This document shows, one piece after another, positions 52,818-61,455 of a stretch of DNA of 64,000 nucleotides. A program made the position numbers and the translations under genes. Position 1 is the first letter of the stretch, and each line of letters starts with the position of its first letter. This DNA comes from Chloracidobacterium sp. (GTDB lineage Bacteria; Acidobacteriota; Blastocatellia; Pyrinomonadales; Pyrinomonadaceae), in contig JADKKB010000007.1 of the NCBI GenBank assembly GCA_016720705.1, positions 1,922,001 through 1,986,000 on the forward strand. The letters are read 5' to 3'. The notes below the pieces were generated by a model. It was not told the origin of the DNA. It saw only the letters and a program-made list of their open reading frames with translations, and searched no databases.

Positions 52818-53543
52818 ATGAAAATCTTTGTTAAAACATCATTCGCGGCTGTGATCGCGATAGCCGCTGCGGTAATACTAATGCCGCAATTTACGTTTGC
52901 TCAGGACGAAGATAAACCGATCGACAAGTCGGCCGTAGCGTCAACCGGGACAAAAGCGTCGGACTTTGCACCCAAGGGCTGGAAGGTCGAAGAAGAGGTC
53001 AAGGGCGACGTCACCGCTGATGGCATCCCGGACCTCGTCATTAAGCTTATCGAAGACAAAAAGACGAGCGAAGACGAACCGGTCAATCGCAATCGTGCAT
53101 TGGTCGTCGCCGTCAGCGATGGCAAAGGAAGCTATCGAACTGCCGCGATCAACGACAACTTGCTGCAGTGCACATCGTGTGGCGGTGCATTCTACGGCGT
53201 GCTGGACGCTCCGGCGGACGTTGCGATCGTTAAGGGTGTAATCGTTACTTCGGACGAATCCGGTTCGCGTTGGGTCAGCAATACCGAATACAAGTTCCGA
53301 TATGATTCGACGTTAGATAAGTTCGTGCTGATCGGCTTTGATTACGCTAGCCGCGACCGTGCCGAAGCTTCCGTTTCGAGCGAAAGTACCAATTACATTA
53401 CCAGCAAACGCATCACCGAGACGAGCAAGGGAAAACGCACTGTTAAAAAGACGGCGGTGATCAAGAAAACGGTCATCACGCTCGACGAGCTCAATGCTGA
53501 AGAGCTCGAAGGCGAAGCATTAAAACGCCTCGGACTCGATTAA
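52818..53543 (+). CDS. exported protein of unknown function
   Basis: About 241 residues from ATG 52818 (MKIFVKTSFAAVIAIAAAVI); ATG 52809 would add three residues, and neither has a clear ribosome site. A signal peptide is cleaved near FAQ. The mature protein starts with a lysine/aspartate-rich stretch and continues GDVTADGIPDLVIKLIEDKK, NRALVVAVSDGKGSYR, CTSCGGAFYGV. The pattern, a secreted protein recording a calculated value with a CxxC pair, is seen in uncharacterised FG-GAP-like lipoproteins. A basic tail (KGKRTVKKTAVIKKTV) follows. No function assigned. Confidence 0.6.
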   Translation: MKIFVKTSFAAVIAIAAAVILMPQFTFAQDEDKPIDKSAVASTGTKASDFAPKGWKVEEEVKGDVTADGIPDLVIKLIEDKKTSEDEPVNRNRALVVAVSDGKGSYRTAAINDNLLQCTSCGGAFYGVLDAPADVAIVKGVIVTSDESGSRWVSNTEYKFRYDSTLDKFVLIGFDYASRDRAEASVSSESTNYITSKRITETSKGKRTVKKTAVIKKTVITLDELNAEELEGEALKRLGLD

Positions 53544-53568
53544 TAGACTTAGCTAAAGCAACTTACGA

Positions 53569-53624
53569 AAAGGCACGAAACCTAAGCCGATGATATCTCG
53601 GCAAACAGGGTTTCGGGCCTTTTC
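53569..53624. terminator. probable bidirectional terminator between the exported protein gene and carA
   Basis: AAAGGC-A-CGAAACC on the left and GGTTTCGGGCCTTTT on the right pair across an internal loop that itself contains GCCGA/TCGGC. Runs of A and T flank both sides. It lies between the converging genes ending at 53543 and 53639. Confidence 0.7.
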
Positions 53625-53638
53625 TCGTTGTCGATCTG

Positions 53639-54727
53639 TTACGCCATCATTCCAATAAACCGCTCGAATAGATACTCCGAATCGTGCGGGCCGGGGGCGG
53701 ATTCGGGGTGATATTGGACAGAAAATACGGGCAATGTCGTGTGCCGAAGTCCGGCGACCGTCTGATCGTTGAGGTTGACGTGTGTCACCTCGACATCCGC
53801 CGGCAGGCTCGCGGCATCGACGGCAAAGCCGTGATTGTGGGCCGTGATCTCGATCTTGCCGGTGGTCAGATCCTTGACCGGTTGATTGCCTCCGCGGTGG
53901 CCGTACTTGAGCTTGTACGTCGTCCCGCCAAATGCCGAACCGATCAACTGATGGCCGAGACAGATGCCGAACATCGGGATTTGCGATGCAACAAGCTTTT
54001 TGACCTCGTTGACCACGGTCTGCATCGACGCCGGATCGCCCGGGCCGTTCGAGAGAAAGATGCCGTCCGGTTTGAGAGCAAGTACCTCGTCGGCGGACGT
54101 CGCGGCCGGCACGACCGTGACGCGGCAACCAAACTTTGCAAATTCACGAAGGCTATTGGTCTTGATCCCAAAATCGTATGCGACGACGTGAAATCGCTCA
54201 CTGCCATCGGCGGAATATTCGTAGGCTGTGCCGGTGGTGACGCTGGTCGCAAGTTCGCGATCGGTCATCTCCGGAGACGCCAGCACCTTGGCGAGTAGCG
54301 ATTCGCGATCTGCATCGATCGTCGAGATCCCGGCTCGCATCGCACCTTTGTCGCGAATGTGCCGCACCAGGGCGCGTGTATCGATGTGCTCGATGGCGAC
54401 GATGTCATTTGCCTTTAGGTAGTCCTGCAGAGACATCGTCGAGCGAAAATTCGACGCTATCCGGCTTGCCTCGCGTACCACAAACCCCTCAGCCCACGGC
54501 CGTCTCGATTCCACATCCTCGGTGTTGGTGCCGTAATTGCCGATCAGCGGATAGGTCATACAGATGATCTGTCCCGCGTATGATGGGTCGGTCAATATCT
54601 CCTGATAGCCCGACATTGATGTGTTAAAGACCATCTCGCCAAACCGCTCTCCGTCGGCGCCAAACGACGTCCCGACAAACGTACGTCCGTCCTCAAGTAC
54701 CAAAATTGCCTTACTTGCTTTGTCCAT
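53639..54727 (-). CDS. carA: carbamoyl-phosphate synthase small subunit
   Basis: 362 residues. The N-terminal CarA domain (VLEDGRTFVGTSFGADGERFGEMVFNTSMSGYQEILTDPSYAGQIICMTYPLIGNYG) precedes a class I glutamine amidotransferase with FGICLGHQLIGSAFGG (Cys nucleophile), NHGFAVD (His region) and VQYHPESAPGPHD (His, Glu). It delivers ammonia from glutamine to CarB for pyrimidine and arginine synthesis. carB is not adjacent. The neighbouring - strand gene is lepB, about 95 bases upstream. Confidence 0.96.
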   Translation of the reverse strand: MDKASKAILVLEDGRTFVGTSFGADGERFGEMVFNTSMSGYQEILTDPSYAGQIICMTYPLIGNYGTNTEDVESRRPWAEGFVVREASRIASNFRSTMSLQDYLKANDIVAIEHIDTRALVRHIRDKGAMRAGISTIDADRESLLAKVLASPEMTDRELATSVTTGTAYEYSADGSERFHVVAYDFGIKTNSLREFAKFGCRVTVVPAATSADEVLALKPDGIFLSNGPGDPASMQTVVNEVKKLVASQIPMFGICLGHQLIGSAFGGTTYKLKYGHRGGNQPVKDLTTGKIEITAHNHGFAVDAASLPADVEVTHVNLNDQTVAGLRHTTLPVFSVQYHPESAPGPHDSEYLFERFIGMMA

Positions 54728-54821
54728 CAGAGATAGATTTTAACGTATTAGGCGCGAGGCGGGAAACTTAGCGTGGGCAGTATGACCATTAGCCGTAGAT
54801 ATTCGCAACTATCCAACCGCG

Positions 54822-55670
54822 TTATCTGGTGTCGTCAGCCCGAAAGTCGCTCTCGTCCGGCGTGGGCGTAGGGGTCGGCGTTGGTCTGGGAACGCTGCTA
54901 TCGTATTCGCCGTGTTCGAGAAAACCGATCATTGACGGTTTCCAATAACGAAAAAAAGCCTTTCCGTAGATATACTTTTCCGGAACGAGTCCCCAGTAGC
55001 GCGAGTCGGACGAATTGTCGCGGTTATCGCCCATCACAAAATAATGATGCTCTTCGACCTTCTTTGACGGCCAACTCGGCAGTGATTGGTTATGTTCCAC
55101 GTCGAGGTAGGTTTCCTTGAGCTCGGTCCCGTTGATAAAGACCTTGCCGTTGCGGACCTCGACGTTCTCGCCCGGCAATCCGATGACGCGCTTTACATAG
55201 CTCTTGTCCGGATCATTCGGAAACCAAAAAACAACGATGTCGCCGCGTTCGATATGCCCCCAACTGACACTCTGTATCTTGTAATAGACCAGCTTATTAA
55301 CGAGCAGACGCTCGCCGTCGTGTAACTGCGGCAGCATCGACGTGCCCTCGACCACCACCGGTTGGACAAAAAATACGCCGAATAGGATAAAGACCACGAC
55401 GATCAAAAAAATATCGCGGACCAATCTCAGAGCCTCGGACCAAATGCCCTGACGCGATTCGCTTCGGAGGCTGAGTATGTCGATATCGCTGTCATCCCGA
55501 GGATCGACCGAACCGAATGTGTGCTTTTTTTTGCCGCGCAGGTCAAACATATATCGCGACGCCGTAAATAACAGCGTCAATAACAAGTTAGACTTCGCCA
55601 ACCGCTTTGTCAAAGAATTTGCAACCCTTCGGGCGGCGTCAAACTCTATTTCGAAAGACTCCTGACCCAT
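54822..55670 (-). CDS. lepB: signal peptidase I
   Basis: About 282 residues from ATG 55670 (MGQESFEIEFDAARR); other in-frame starts lie at 55751 and 55550. A membrane segment (FLIVVVFILFGVFFVQP) precedes the catalytic VEGTSMLPQL (Ser) and RGDIVVFWFP, then DKSYVKRVIGLPGE (Lys), followed by VMGDNRDNSSDSRYWG. It removes signal peptides at the outer face of the inner membrane. The unusual long charged N-terminus and Pro-Thr-rich tail (PRPTPTPTPTPDES) are noted. Its start overlaps the end of the HTH gene by 25 bases. Confidence 0.92.
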   Translation of the reverse strand: MGQESFEIEFDAARRVANSLTKRLAKSNLLLTLLFTASRYMFDLRGKKKHTFGSVDPRDDSDIDILSLRSESRQGIWSEALRLVRDIFLIVVVFILFGVFFVQPVVVEGTSMLPQLHDGERLLVNKLVYYKIQSVSWGHIERGDIVVFWFPNDPDKSYVKRVIGLPGENVEVRNGKVFINGTELKETYLDVEHNQSLPSWPSKKVEEHHYFVMGDNRDNSSDSRYWGLVPEKYIYGKAFFRYWKPSMIGFLEHGEYDSSVPRPTPTPTPTPDESDFRADDTR

Positions 55671-55918
55671 TTCAGAAAAGAGTCTTCGTAAACGAGCCAG
55701 CCAAAGCGTGTCGGACCCTGGCCGACGGTCTCGAATGTCCCGTTTTCGCAAAGTGAGATGAGAGTCGGCCGCGACGGTGCCGGCGTAATTATCCTGTGCT
55801 TTTTTATCAGACGGCTGATCTCGGTCAAGCGTAGTGTGGGGCGAGGTGATATATCCAACAAGCGTTTCGTGATAGTCATTGTCTTATGTGGTAGTTTCGG
55901 CATATTTGTTGACGTCAT
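55646..55918 (-). CDS. small helix-turn-helix protein
   Basis: About 90 residues from ATG 55918; starts at 55903 and 55879 are possible. LRLTEISRLIKKHRIITPAPSRPTLISLCENGTFETVGQGPTRFGWLVYEDSFLKWVRSL resembles an excisionase/MerR-type DNA-binding helix-turn-helix with a following wing. It overlaps the lepB start and so may be part of a lepB operon. The region just upstream holds ten 9-base repeats, a candidate target. On the other side of those repeats lies the phage-derived module. Confidence 0.65.
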   Translation of the reverse strand: MTSTNMPKLPHKTMTITKRLLDISPRPTLRLTEISRLIKKHRIITPAPSRPTLISLCENGTFETVGQGPTRFGWLVYEDSFLKWVRSLSK

Positions 55919-55935
55919 AGGGTTTGGGCGACCTG

Positions 55936-56025
55936 CATAAATTACGTAAATTCGGTAAATATCGTAAATACAATAAATCTCGTAAAGATCGTAAAAAGCT
56001 TCAATATCATAAATATCGTAAATCG
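55936..56025. repeat. 9-bp tandem repeat, about ten units
   Basis: Ten consecutive 9-base units with consensus C(G/A)TAAATAT (CGTAAATAT, CATAAATAT, CGTAAATAC, CGTAAAGAT and so on) fill an AT-rich stretch between the divergent HTH and lysin genes. Read on the - strand they encode Ile-Tyr-Asp triplets in frame with the HTH gene, but no good start lies upstream. Iteron-like binding site is the simplest view. Confidence 0.85.
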
Positions 56026-56209
56026 GATCTCGGCAAAAGCGTATTAGTCTATTACTAAGGCCGAAAGGTTCGCCCGGGGGCAAGGGTGGATGGCATTACT
56101 GTAACTTGCTATCACCCGACCGTTGGATAATATCAAACGAATAGCTCTAACGCAAGCGAATGTTCTTCGGTTTCTAAATATTATTTTTCGATATTGGAGA
56201 CAACAAACT

Positions 56210-57226
56210 ATGACATTTACACAGACCGATAAGTTAAAGGCATTTGCGATCGTCAAGACATTTGAGACATCGCATCCCGCGGGCGATTATGCCGCCTGCA
56301 TTGTACTAAACGACGGTGCCGGTATCTCGTACGGCATCAGCCAGTTCACACATCGCTCAGGGTCGCTTCGTGCGGTCGTCGACCAGTATTTGGCGTCCGG
56401 CGCAACAGTCGGCGCCGAGGTGATGAACGGTCGCAGGAGTGATCTGAGCGACACATCGGGCCGCTCGATCAGCAAACTCTCCGGCGACAGCGAATTCAGA
56501 CGAGCCTTGCGCGCCGCTGCGGCGACCGACGAGATGCGCGCCGCGCAGATGGCCGTCAACGACACGCTCTATTTCAAGCCGGCGATCGCCGCCTGCGAGC
56601 GTATGGGGTTTACCCAGCCGTTGAGCCTCGCCGTCATCTTCGACTCCGTAGTTCACGGGTCATTTTATCGCGTCGCGAGAGGCGTTGCGGCCGCCAGGTC
56701 AGATGAAAAGGCCTGGATCACGGCCTATGTCCGCCGACGTGATGGCTGGCTGGCGAGTTATCCGAGGCTCAAGGCGACACGCTATCGGATGAGGTTCTTT
56801 CTGGGCCAGATCGCGATATCAAACTGGGGTCTCGCATTTCCGCTCGATGTACAAGGCGTGCGGATAACTGCCAAGTCACTCGGATATGTCGAAGCAGTCA
56901 AATCCGCCACCGCCTCGCCGGCAAAACCGCCGACGATCGCGGCCGCCGAGCCGACGACATCGATAGTCGAGGGCTATGACCGTATCGAGAGTGCCGTAAG
57001 CACTGCGTTTACGCGGGCTGACGCCGCCAAATCGCTCTGGACCACCGTCTTCGGCACCGTCTGGCAGACATTTTGGGCGGTTGCGGCATTTCTCGCCGGA
57101 CTGCCGCGGGAGATCTGGGTCATCTCGGCCGTCATCGCCGGCATTTTAATGTTCGGCTATCTCTATCGACAGATCGAACTCGGCCGGATCCGCGAAAGGG
57201 CGGCCACGGGGAGCACACAAATATGA
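56210..57226 (+). CDS. phage-type lysin, chitosanase (GH46)-like, with C-terminal membrane segment
   Basis: 338 residues from ATG 56210, with GGAG ahead. AIVKTFETSHPAGDYAACIVLNDGAGISYGISQFTHRSG places E19 and D35 where GH46 enzymes have their catalytic pair, and the family is used as phage endolysin. A proline-alanine linker leads to a membrane helix (WVISAVIAGILMFGYLYR). It is the first gene of an all + strand module with holin, spanin, portal and capsid genes. The stop overlaps the next start (ATGA). Confidence 0.75.
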   Translation: MTFTQTDKLKAFAIVKTFETSHPAGDYAACIVLNDGAGISYGISQFTHRSGSLRAVVDQYLASGATVGAEVMNGRRSDLSDTSGRSISKLSGDSEFRRALRAAAATDEMRAAQMAVNDTLYFKPAIAACERMGFTQPLSLAVIFDSVVHGSFYRVARGVAAARSDEKAWITAYVRRRDGWLASYPRLKATRYRMRFFLGQIAISNWGLAFPLDVQGVRITAKSLGYVEAVKSATASPAKPPTIAAAEPTTSIVEGYDRIESAVSTAFTRADAAKSLWTTVFGTVWQTFWAVAAFLAGLPREIWVISAVIAGILMFGYLYRQIELGRIRERAATGSTQI

Positions 57227-57405
57227 ACGACACCAAAAACCTCCTGATCGCGTGGTCGAGTTCTGCGACCTGCCTTTTTGCGGCGATCGAGACTCGCACC
57301 TTGATAACGATCGTCTCGGCGGTCGTACTGCCGATCATCTTTTTTGTCTGCGGCAAGGCGATCGACGTATTGCTGCAGATCTATTTTCGCCGCGACAGAG
57401 ACTGA
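57223..57405 (+). CDS. small holin-like membrane protein
   Basis: 60 residues with one or two membrane segments (LLIAWSSSATCLFAAIETRTL and ITIVSAVVLPIIFFVCGKAIDVLL) and a charged tail (YFRRDRD). Its size, topology and position directly after a lysin gene (four-base ATGA overlap) suggest a holin or holin-like protein. The sequence itself matches no family I can name. Confidence 0.55.
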   Translation: MNDTKNLLIAWSSSATCLFAAIETRTLITIVSAVVLPIIFFVCGKAIDVLLQIYFRRDRD

Positions 57406-57426
57406 CGCAGGCAGGAGCAAGATCCT

Positions 57427-57828
57427 ATGACTGACAACACAAAAATAAAACTGATCGGCGGTGCCCTGCTGGCACTTTTGGCAATATCGACGGCCGGATG
57501 GTTGGTGACGACCGTCAGGGTCGAGCGTGCAGAACGCCGGTTGACCAATGCCGTCGCTGCGTCCGCCAAGGCCGAAAGCGAGGCAGCAGCTCACAAACTC
57601 GAGGCCGCTGAGTACATACAACAGATCGCCTCGCTCGAGAGCCAACTCGCCGAGATCAGATCGACCACAGCAAAACAAGATGAAAAACTCAAAAACACGA
57701 CTACTAATACCCGCAATGCTCGTAATGATCTCGAGCGTATTCGCCGCACAAGCCCAAACCCAAACAACGCCAATGCAGGAGCCAACGCCGTCTGCGAGAG
57801 GCTTGGATCCGTCGGCCATCCGTGCTGA
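57427..57828 (+). CDS. Rz-like inner-membrane spanin candidate
   Basis: 133 residues: one N-terminal membrane helix (LIGGALLALLAISTAGWLV), then a long Ala/Glu/Lys coiled coil (RLTNAVAASAKAESEAAAHKLEAAEYIQQIASLESQLAEI). This is the layout of an i-spanin. It follows the lysin and holin-like genes. Its last 149 bases overlap the next gene in another frame, as in the classic Rz/Rz1 pair. Sequence similarity to a named Rz is not visible, so the call rests on layout. Confidence 0.55.
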   Translation: MTDNTKIKLIGGALLALLAISTAGWLVTTVRVERAERRLTNAVAASAKAESEAAAHKLEAAEYIQQIASLESQLAEIRSTTAKQDEKLKNTTTNTRNARNDLERIRRTSPNPNNANAGANAVCERLGSVGHPC

Positions 57829-58168
57829 CGTGGGGCTCAGGTCCGCGTGTCTCGCTGCAGCGGCCGACCTCGAAGCCACACGCCGTCTGGCAGATGCCCT
57901 GACGGCCGAAAATGTGGCACTGATGGAGCGACTCGAAACAGAAAAGCGCGCATCGACAGTATTTGCGGAGCTCGACACGGCGCGACGGTCTGAGGCGGGA
58001 GCACTGAGGCAGGCGATCGCCGCCGGAGAACGCGTGATCGTAGCCAAGAATGGCGAGATCGCAGCTCGCGACAAGCTAATTGACGAGCTGCGGCGGAGGC
58101 GCTCATCGCCGTGGCGCAGGCTCGGCGACATTCTGATCGGGGCGGCAATCACCGCCATTCTCAAATGA
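57680..58168 (+). CDS. exported coiled-coil protein overlapping the Rz-like gene
   Basis: 162 residues from ATG 57680, which lies inside the preceding gene in a different frame. A signal peptide (RLLIPAMLVMISSVFAAQAQ) is followed by a helical Ala/Glu/Arg coiled coil and a short hydrophobic end (LGDILIGAAITAIL). It lacks a lipobox, so it is not a standard o-spanin. It could still be the outer partner of the lysis pair, or a second membrane-spanning lysis protein. It ends 20 bases before the portal gene. Confidence 0.55.
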   Translation: MKNSKTRLLIPAMLVMISSVFAAQAQTQTTPMQEPTPSARGLDPSAIRADVGLRSACLAAAADLEATRRLADALTAENVALMERLETEKRASTVFAELDTARRSEAGALRQAIAAGERVIVAKNGEIAARDKLIDELRRRRSSPWRRLGDILIGAAITAILK

Positions 58169-58187
58169 CAATTATGGAGAAACGAAT

Positions 58188-59459
58188 ATGAATGAACATA
58201 TACAGGAGGCCGTAGAGCATTTTCGCTCGCGGACGGCGACATATACGAGGGCCGAGCGGTACTACGCCGGCGATCACGACCTTGCGTTTGCGACCGACAA
58301 ATTCAAAAACGCCTTCGGCACGCTCTTTCGCGAATTTGCGATGAATCTCTGCCCCGCGATCTGCGATGCAGTGCGCGACAAGCTGCGAGTGACCGGATTT
58401 TCGCTCGACGGCGGCGATGAGGGCACGGCAGGTGAGTTGACGGCCAATGCACGACGCATCTGGTCAGCCGGCAAGATGCGTTTGCGGGCCGGAGAAGTGC
58501 ACAAGGAAGCACTCAAATGCGGCGACGCATATATGATCGTGTGGCCCGACGCTGCCGGCAACGCAGCATTGTATCCGAATCGGGCATCGACCTGCACGGT
58601 CACCTATGACGACGAGCATCCGGGCCGCATTGTCCGTGCCGCCAAATATTGGCGCACGGCCGACAAGCGACTGCGTTTCAATCTCTTCTATCCCGACCGA
58701 ATCGAAAGGTACGTCTCGAAACGCGATTCGGATAGCCTGTCGGACGCAGCGTCTCTGACGGCGAACGGGCCGGACGTTCCCAATCCGTTCGGCGTCGTTC
58801 CGGTATTTCACTTTGCTAACAATGCCGACATCGCGGCATTTGGCAAATGCGAGTTTGACGCGGCGATCCCGATCCAGGACGGCCTTAACAAGTCTGTTCT
58901 GGATATGCTCGTGGCAATGGAGTATGCGGCGTACCGTCAACGCTGGGCGTCGGGCATCGAGGTCGAATATGACCTCGACGGCAATGCGCACACGCCATTT
59001 ACGGCGGGTGCCGACCACGTCTGGATGTCGAGCAATACCGATTCGAAATTTGGCGATTTTAACGCCTCGTCGCTCGATCAATTCCTAAAGGTCAAGGATG
59101 GCTTTCGCATCGACATCGCGTCGGTCACGGGCACGCCGCTGCATTATTTTACGCCGGTTACCGACGCACTTCGGACCGGCGCCGGCGTCAAGCGTAATGA
59201 AACGCGATTTTTGGCAAAGGTCCGCGATCGTCAGGAGGCGTTCGGGCAGGTGTGGGCCGATGTGATGAGTTTCGCGCTTTTGGCTGAGGGCCTTGCGGCG
59301 GATGCACGTCTGCTGACGCTCTGGGAGGATCCGGCGCCGATCTCCGACCGCGAAGTGCTCGAAAATATCATTCTCAAAAAGCAGATCGGGCTCCCGGACG
59401 CTCAGGCTCTATCGGAGGCGGGCTATGGCGAGGCTGATATCAAGCGAATGCTCGCTTAA
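58188..59459 (+). CDS. phage portal protein (SPP1-like)
   Basis: 423 residues. RAERYYAGDHDLAF at the start, FAMNLCPAICDAVRDKLRVTGF, the wing-like region with NPFGVVPVFHFANN, DAAIPIQDGLNKSVLDMLVAMEYAAYRQRW and SVTGTPLHYFTP in the stem region match dsDNA phage portal proteins. The portal is the ring through which DNA enters the capsid. A terminase gene, normally beside it, is missing here. Confidence 0.88.
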   Translation: MNEHIQEAVEHFRSRTATYTRAERYYAGDHDLAFATDKFKNAFGTLFREFAMNLCPAICDAVRDKLRVTGFSLDGGDEGTAGELTANARRIWSAGKMRLRAGEVHKEALKCGDAYMIVWPDAAGNAALYPNRASTCTVTYDDEHPGRIVRAAKYWRTADKRLRFNLFYPDRIERYVSKRDSDSLSDAASLTANGPDVPNPFGVVPVFHFANNADIAAFGKCEFDAAIPIQDGLNKSVLDMLVAMEYAAYRQRWASGIEVEYDLDGNAHTPFTAGADHVWMSSNTDSKFGDFNASSLDQFLKVKDGFRIDIASVTGTPLHYFTPVTDALRTGAGVKRNETRFLAKVRDRQEAFGQVWADVMSFALLAEGLAADARLLTLWEDPAPISDREVLENIILKKQIGLPDAQALSEAGYGEADIKRMLA

Positions 59460-59513
59460 CACCGACTAGATCCTCTTAAGTCAGACAGGACAATTGCAAA
59501 ACGATAAAACAAT

Positions 59514-59957
59514 ATGAAAACTCCAACAACAATCGAACCAACTACACCCGTCGAAGCGGTGCCACCGCCTGACGATACTCCCGACGTTGCACTGGCAGCA
59601 CTCGCCGCCGAAAATGCGGAGCTTCGCTCAGCCATTCAGATTAGCAATGCCCGCGACGCGATCATCGCTGACCTGACCGCCGCCGGGGCACGCTCGCCAC
59701 GCTTGCTGTATGACGCTGTAAAAAGCGAGATCAGCGTCACACCCGACGGCGTCGTCGCCGGTCGCACCGAGGTGGTCGAAAGGCTAAAGGCCGCCTTCCC
59801 CGAGCAATTCGGCACCGCAGCACCGCCATCGATCGACGCGGGTGCGGGCCGAACCGCCGCTACGGTGCTCACCCGCGATGCACTCGCCCGAATGTCGCCG
59901 GTCGAGATCGCCGCCCTCGACTGGCAAGCGGTCAAGCAGGCGCTCGCGGCCAAGTAG
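59514..59957 (+). CDS. probable capsid scaffold or head assembly protein
   Basis: 147 residues, Ala- and Pro-rich, acidic and helical (LAALAAENAELRSAIQ), with ARMSPVEIAALDWQAVKQALAAK at the end. The position between portal and major capsid genes, with this size and low complexity, is typical for scaffold proteins. The sequence alone does not prove it. Confidence 0.6.
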   Translation: MKTPTTIEPTTPVEAVPPPDDTPDVALAALAAENAELRSAIQISNARDAIIADLTAAGARSPRLLYDAVKSEISVTPDGVVAGRTEVVERLKAAFPEQFGTAAPPSIDAGAGRTAATVLTRDALARMSPVEIAALDWQAVKQALAAK

Positions 59958-60035
59958 CGGCTCGGATAGTATCCCGGCCGCATCCCGGCGGCCCGAGAGG
60001 GCCGTTTAACTTCAGACCATTAAAAGGAAAACAAT

Positions 60036-60887
60036 ATGTCAATCGAATTTATCCCGACAGTATGGGCCGCGAGACTGCTCGTCGCTCTCGACAAGTCACT
60101 CGTATATGGACAAGCGAATGTGTGTAACCGCGATTACGAAGGCGAGATCCGCGAGGCCGGCAATACGGTCAAGATCGCGTCGATCGGCGACGTTACGGTC
60201 GCTGATTATGTCAAAAACAGCGATATCGCCGACCCCGAGACGCTGACCGACGAAGAGCAGAGTCTGCTCATCGACAACGCCAAGTACTTTAACTTCTACG
60301 TGGACAGCGTGGACCGTGCCCAGGCCAATGCGAACATTATGGATGAGGCGATGCGTCGCTCGGCGTGGTCGCTGAGGGCGGCGGCCGACACCTTTCTGGC
60401 GGCGGCGATGGAGGCCGCGGTGCCGTCCGGCAACAAGATCGGCACGGTCGGTGATCCGGTGGTGCCGACCAAGGACGATGCGTACGAGCATCTCGTCGAT
60501 CTCGGCGTCCTGCTCGACGAGGGCAATGTGCCGGTCGATGGCCGATTTGTCGTCGTGCCGGCGTGGTTTCACGGGCTGTTGCTCAAGGATGACCGATTCG
60601 TCCGCTCCGGCACATTTCGCGGCGACATCCGCCTGGCGAATGGCGAGGTGGGCGAGGCCGCCGGTTTCCGCATACTGAAATCCAATAATGTGCCCAACAC
60701 ATCGGGAGCAATATTCAAGATCATCGCCGGCCACTCAATGGCGACGTCCTTTGCCGAGCAGGTGCTGGATGTGCAGACATACCAGCCCGAAAAGCGCTTT
60801 GGCGACGCGGTCAAGGGCCTGCACGTTTACGGTGCCAAGGTCGTCAGGCCGACGGCGCTCTCGATGCTGATCGCCGATAAGGCGTAA
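60036..60887 (+). CDS. major capsid protein (P22-coat-like)
   Basis: 283 residues: FIPTVWAARLLVALDKSLVYG, CNRDYEGEIREAGNTVKIAS, DEEQSLLIDNAKYFNFYVDSVDRAQ and FVVVPAWFHGLLLKDDRFV are typical for P22/HK97-fold coat proteins of tailed phages. It assembles the shell around the portal. AGGAAAA before the start suggests strong translation. Its size suggests a small capsid. Confidence 0.9.
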   Translation: MSIEFIPTVWAARLLVALDKSLVYGQANVCNRDYEGEIREAGNTVKIASIGDVTVADYVKNSDIADPETLTDEEQSLLIDNAKYFNFYVDSVDRAQANANIMDEAMRRSAWSLRAAADTFLAAAMEAAVPSGNKIGTVGDPVVPTKDDAYEHLVDLGVLLDEGNVPVDGRFVVVPAWFHGLLLKDDRFVRSGTFRGDIRLANGEVGEAAGFRILKSNNVPNTSGAIFKIIAGHSMATSFAEQVLDVQTYQPEKRFGDAVKGLHVYGAKVVRPTALSMLIADKA

Positions 60888-61001
60888 CCCTGCGGGGCGT
60901 GGGCGGCCGTTGACGCCGGCAGTCTTGGGGGCCGTCCACGCATATATTTAACGATCACCGATCTACACACACGTTCTACACACAAAAGGGAAGTAACTAA
61001 T

Positions 61002-61343
61002 ATGCCCGAAACATATCTCGAAAAACTAAAACGAATGTCCGCGTGGGAGGCCGAGCCGTCGCTCTCCGAGGGCGAACTGGGCGACATCCTCGCACGGTCG
61101 GCAAACGCGGACATCAACGGCCTCGAACCGACTCACGAAGAATGGACGCCGACCTATGACATCAATGCGGCGGCATCGGCGGCGTGGGTCGCCAAGGCGG
61201 CCAAGGCAAGTTCGCTGGTCGAGGTCGATCCGCCGGGTTCCGGTATCGTCACGGCAAAGGTATTTGACAATTGCCGCCGAATGGCCCGCATCTATGCCGC
61301 AAAAGGCCTCTGCTCGGTGCGTTTGCGCAATACATATACGTAA
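61002..61343 (+). CDS. small head-completion or connector candidate
   Basis: 113 residues: MPETYLEKLKRMSAWEAEPSLSEGELGDILARSANAD, then PTYDINAAASAAWVAKAAKAS and KVFDNCRRMARIYAAKG. The helix pattern, with a position after the major capsid gene, fits head-tail connector/adaptor proteins. No tail genes follow. AAGGGAAG stands before the ATG. Confidence 0.55.
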   Translation: MPETYLEKLKRMSAWEAEPSLSEGELGDILARSANADINGLEPTHEEWTPTYDINAAASAAWVAKAAKASSLVEVDPPGSGIVTAKVFDNCRRMARIYAAKGLCSVRLRNTYT

Positions 61344-61417
61344 ATACGTATATGTTACGTCCACATTTTGGCGATCAACGCGGCGGGACATATTTGTATG
61401 TCGCAAATATGTCCTGC
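61332..61417. repeat. two inverted repeats at the end of the capsid module
   Basis: ACATATACGTA and TACGTATATGT with a two-base loop (61332-61355), then GGACATATTTG and CAAATATGTCC with loop TATGTCG (61386-61414), which extends by a G-T and a C-G pair to 61384-61416. The first straddles the stop of the preceding gene. No T run follows directly, so recombination or operator sites are as likely as terminators. Confidence 0.7.
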
Positions 61418-61455
61418 TATCGTGCATTCCGTCATTTTGCCCAAAATCGGTTAGA

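Noticed and set aside
55919..56083. Ile-Tyr-Asp repeat as part of the HTH protein
   Set aside because: The upstream frame has only a TTG start without a ribosome site, and the composition is unlike the downstream protein. A DNA-level repeat is more likely.
59918..59947. Spacer 12 shares 11 bases (CTCGACTGGCA) with the scaffold-candidate gene
   Set aside because: The match stops after 11 bases and the remainder differs. Too short for a self-target claim, although a distant phage homologue remains possible.
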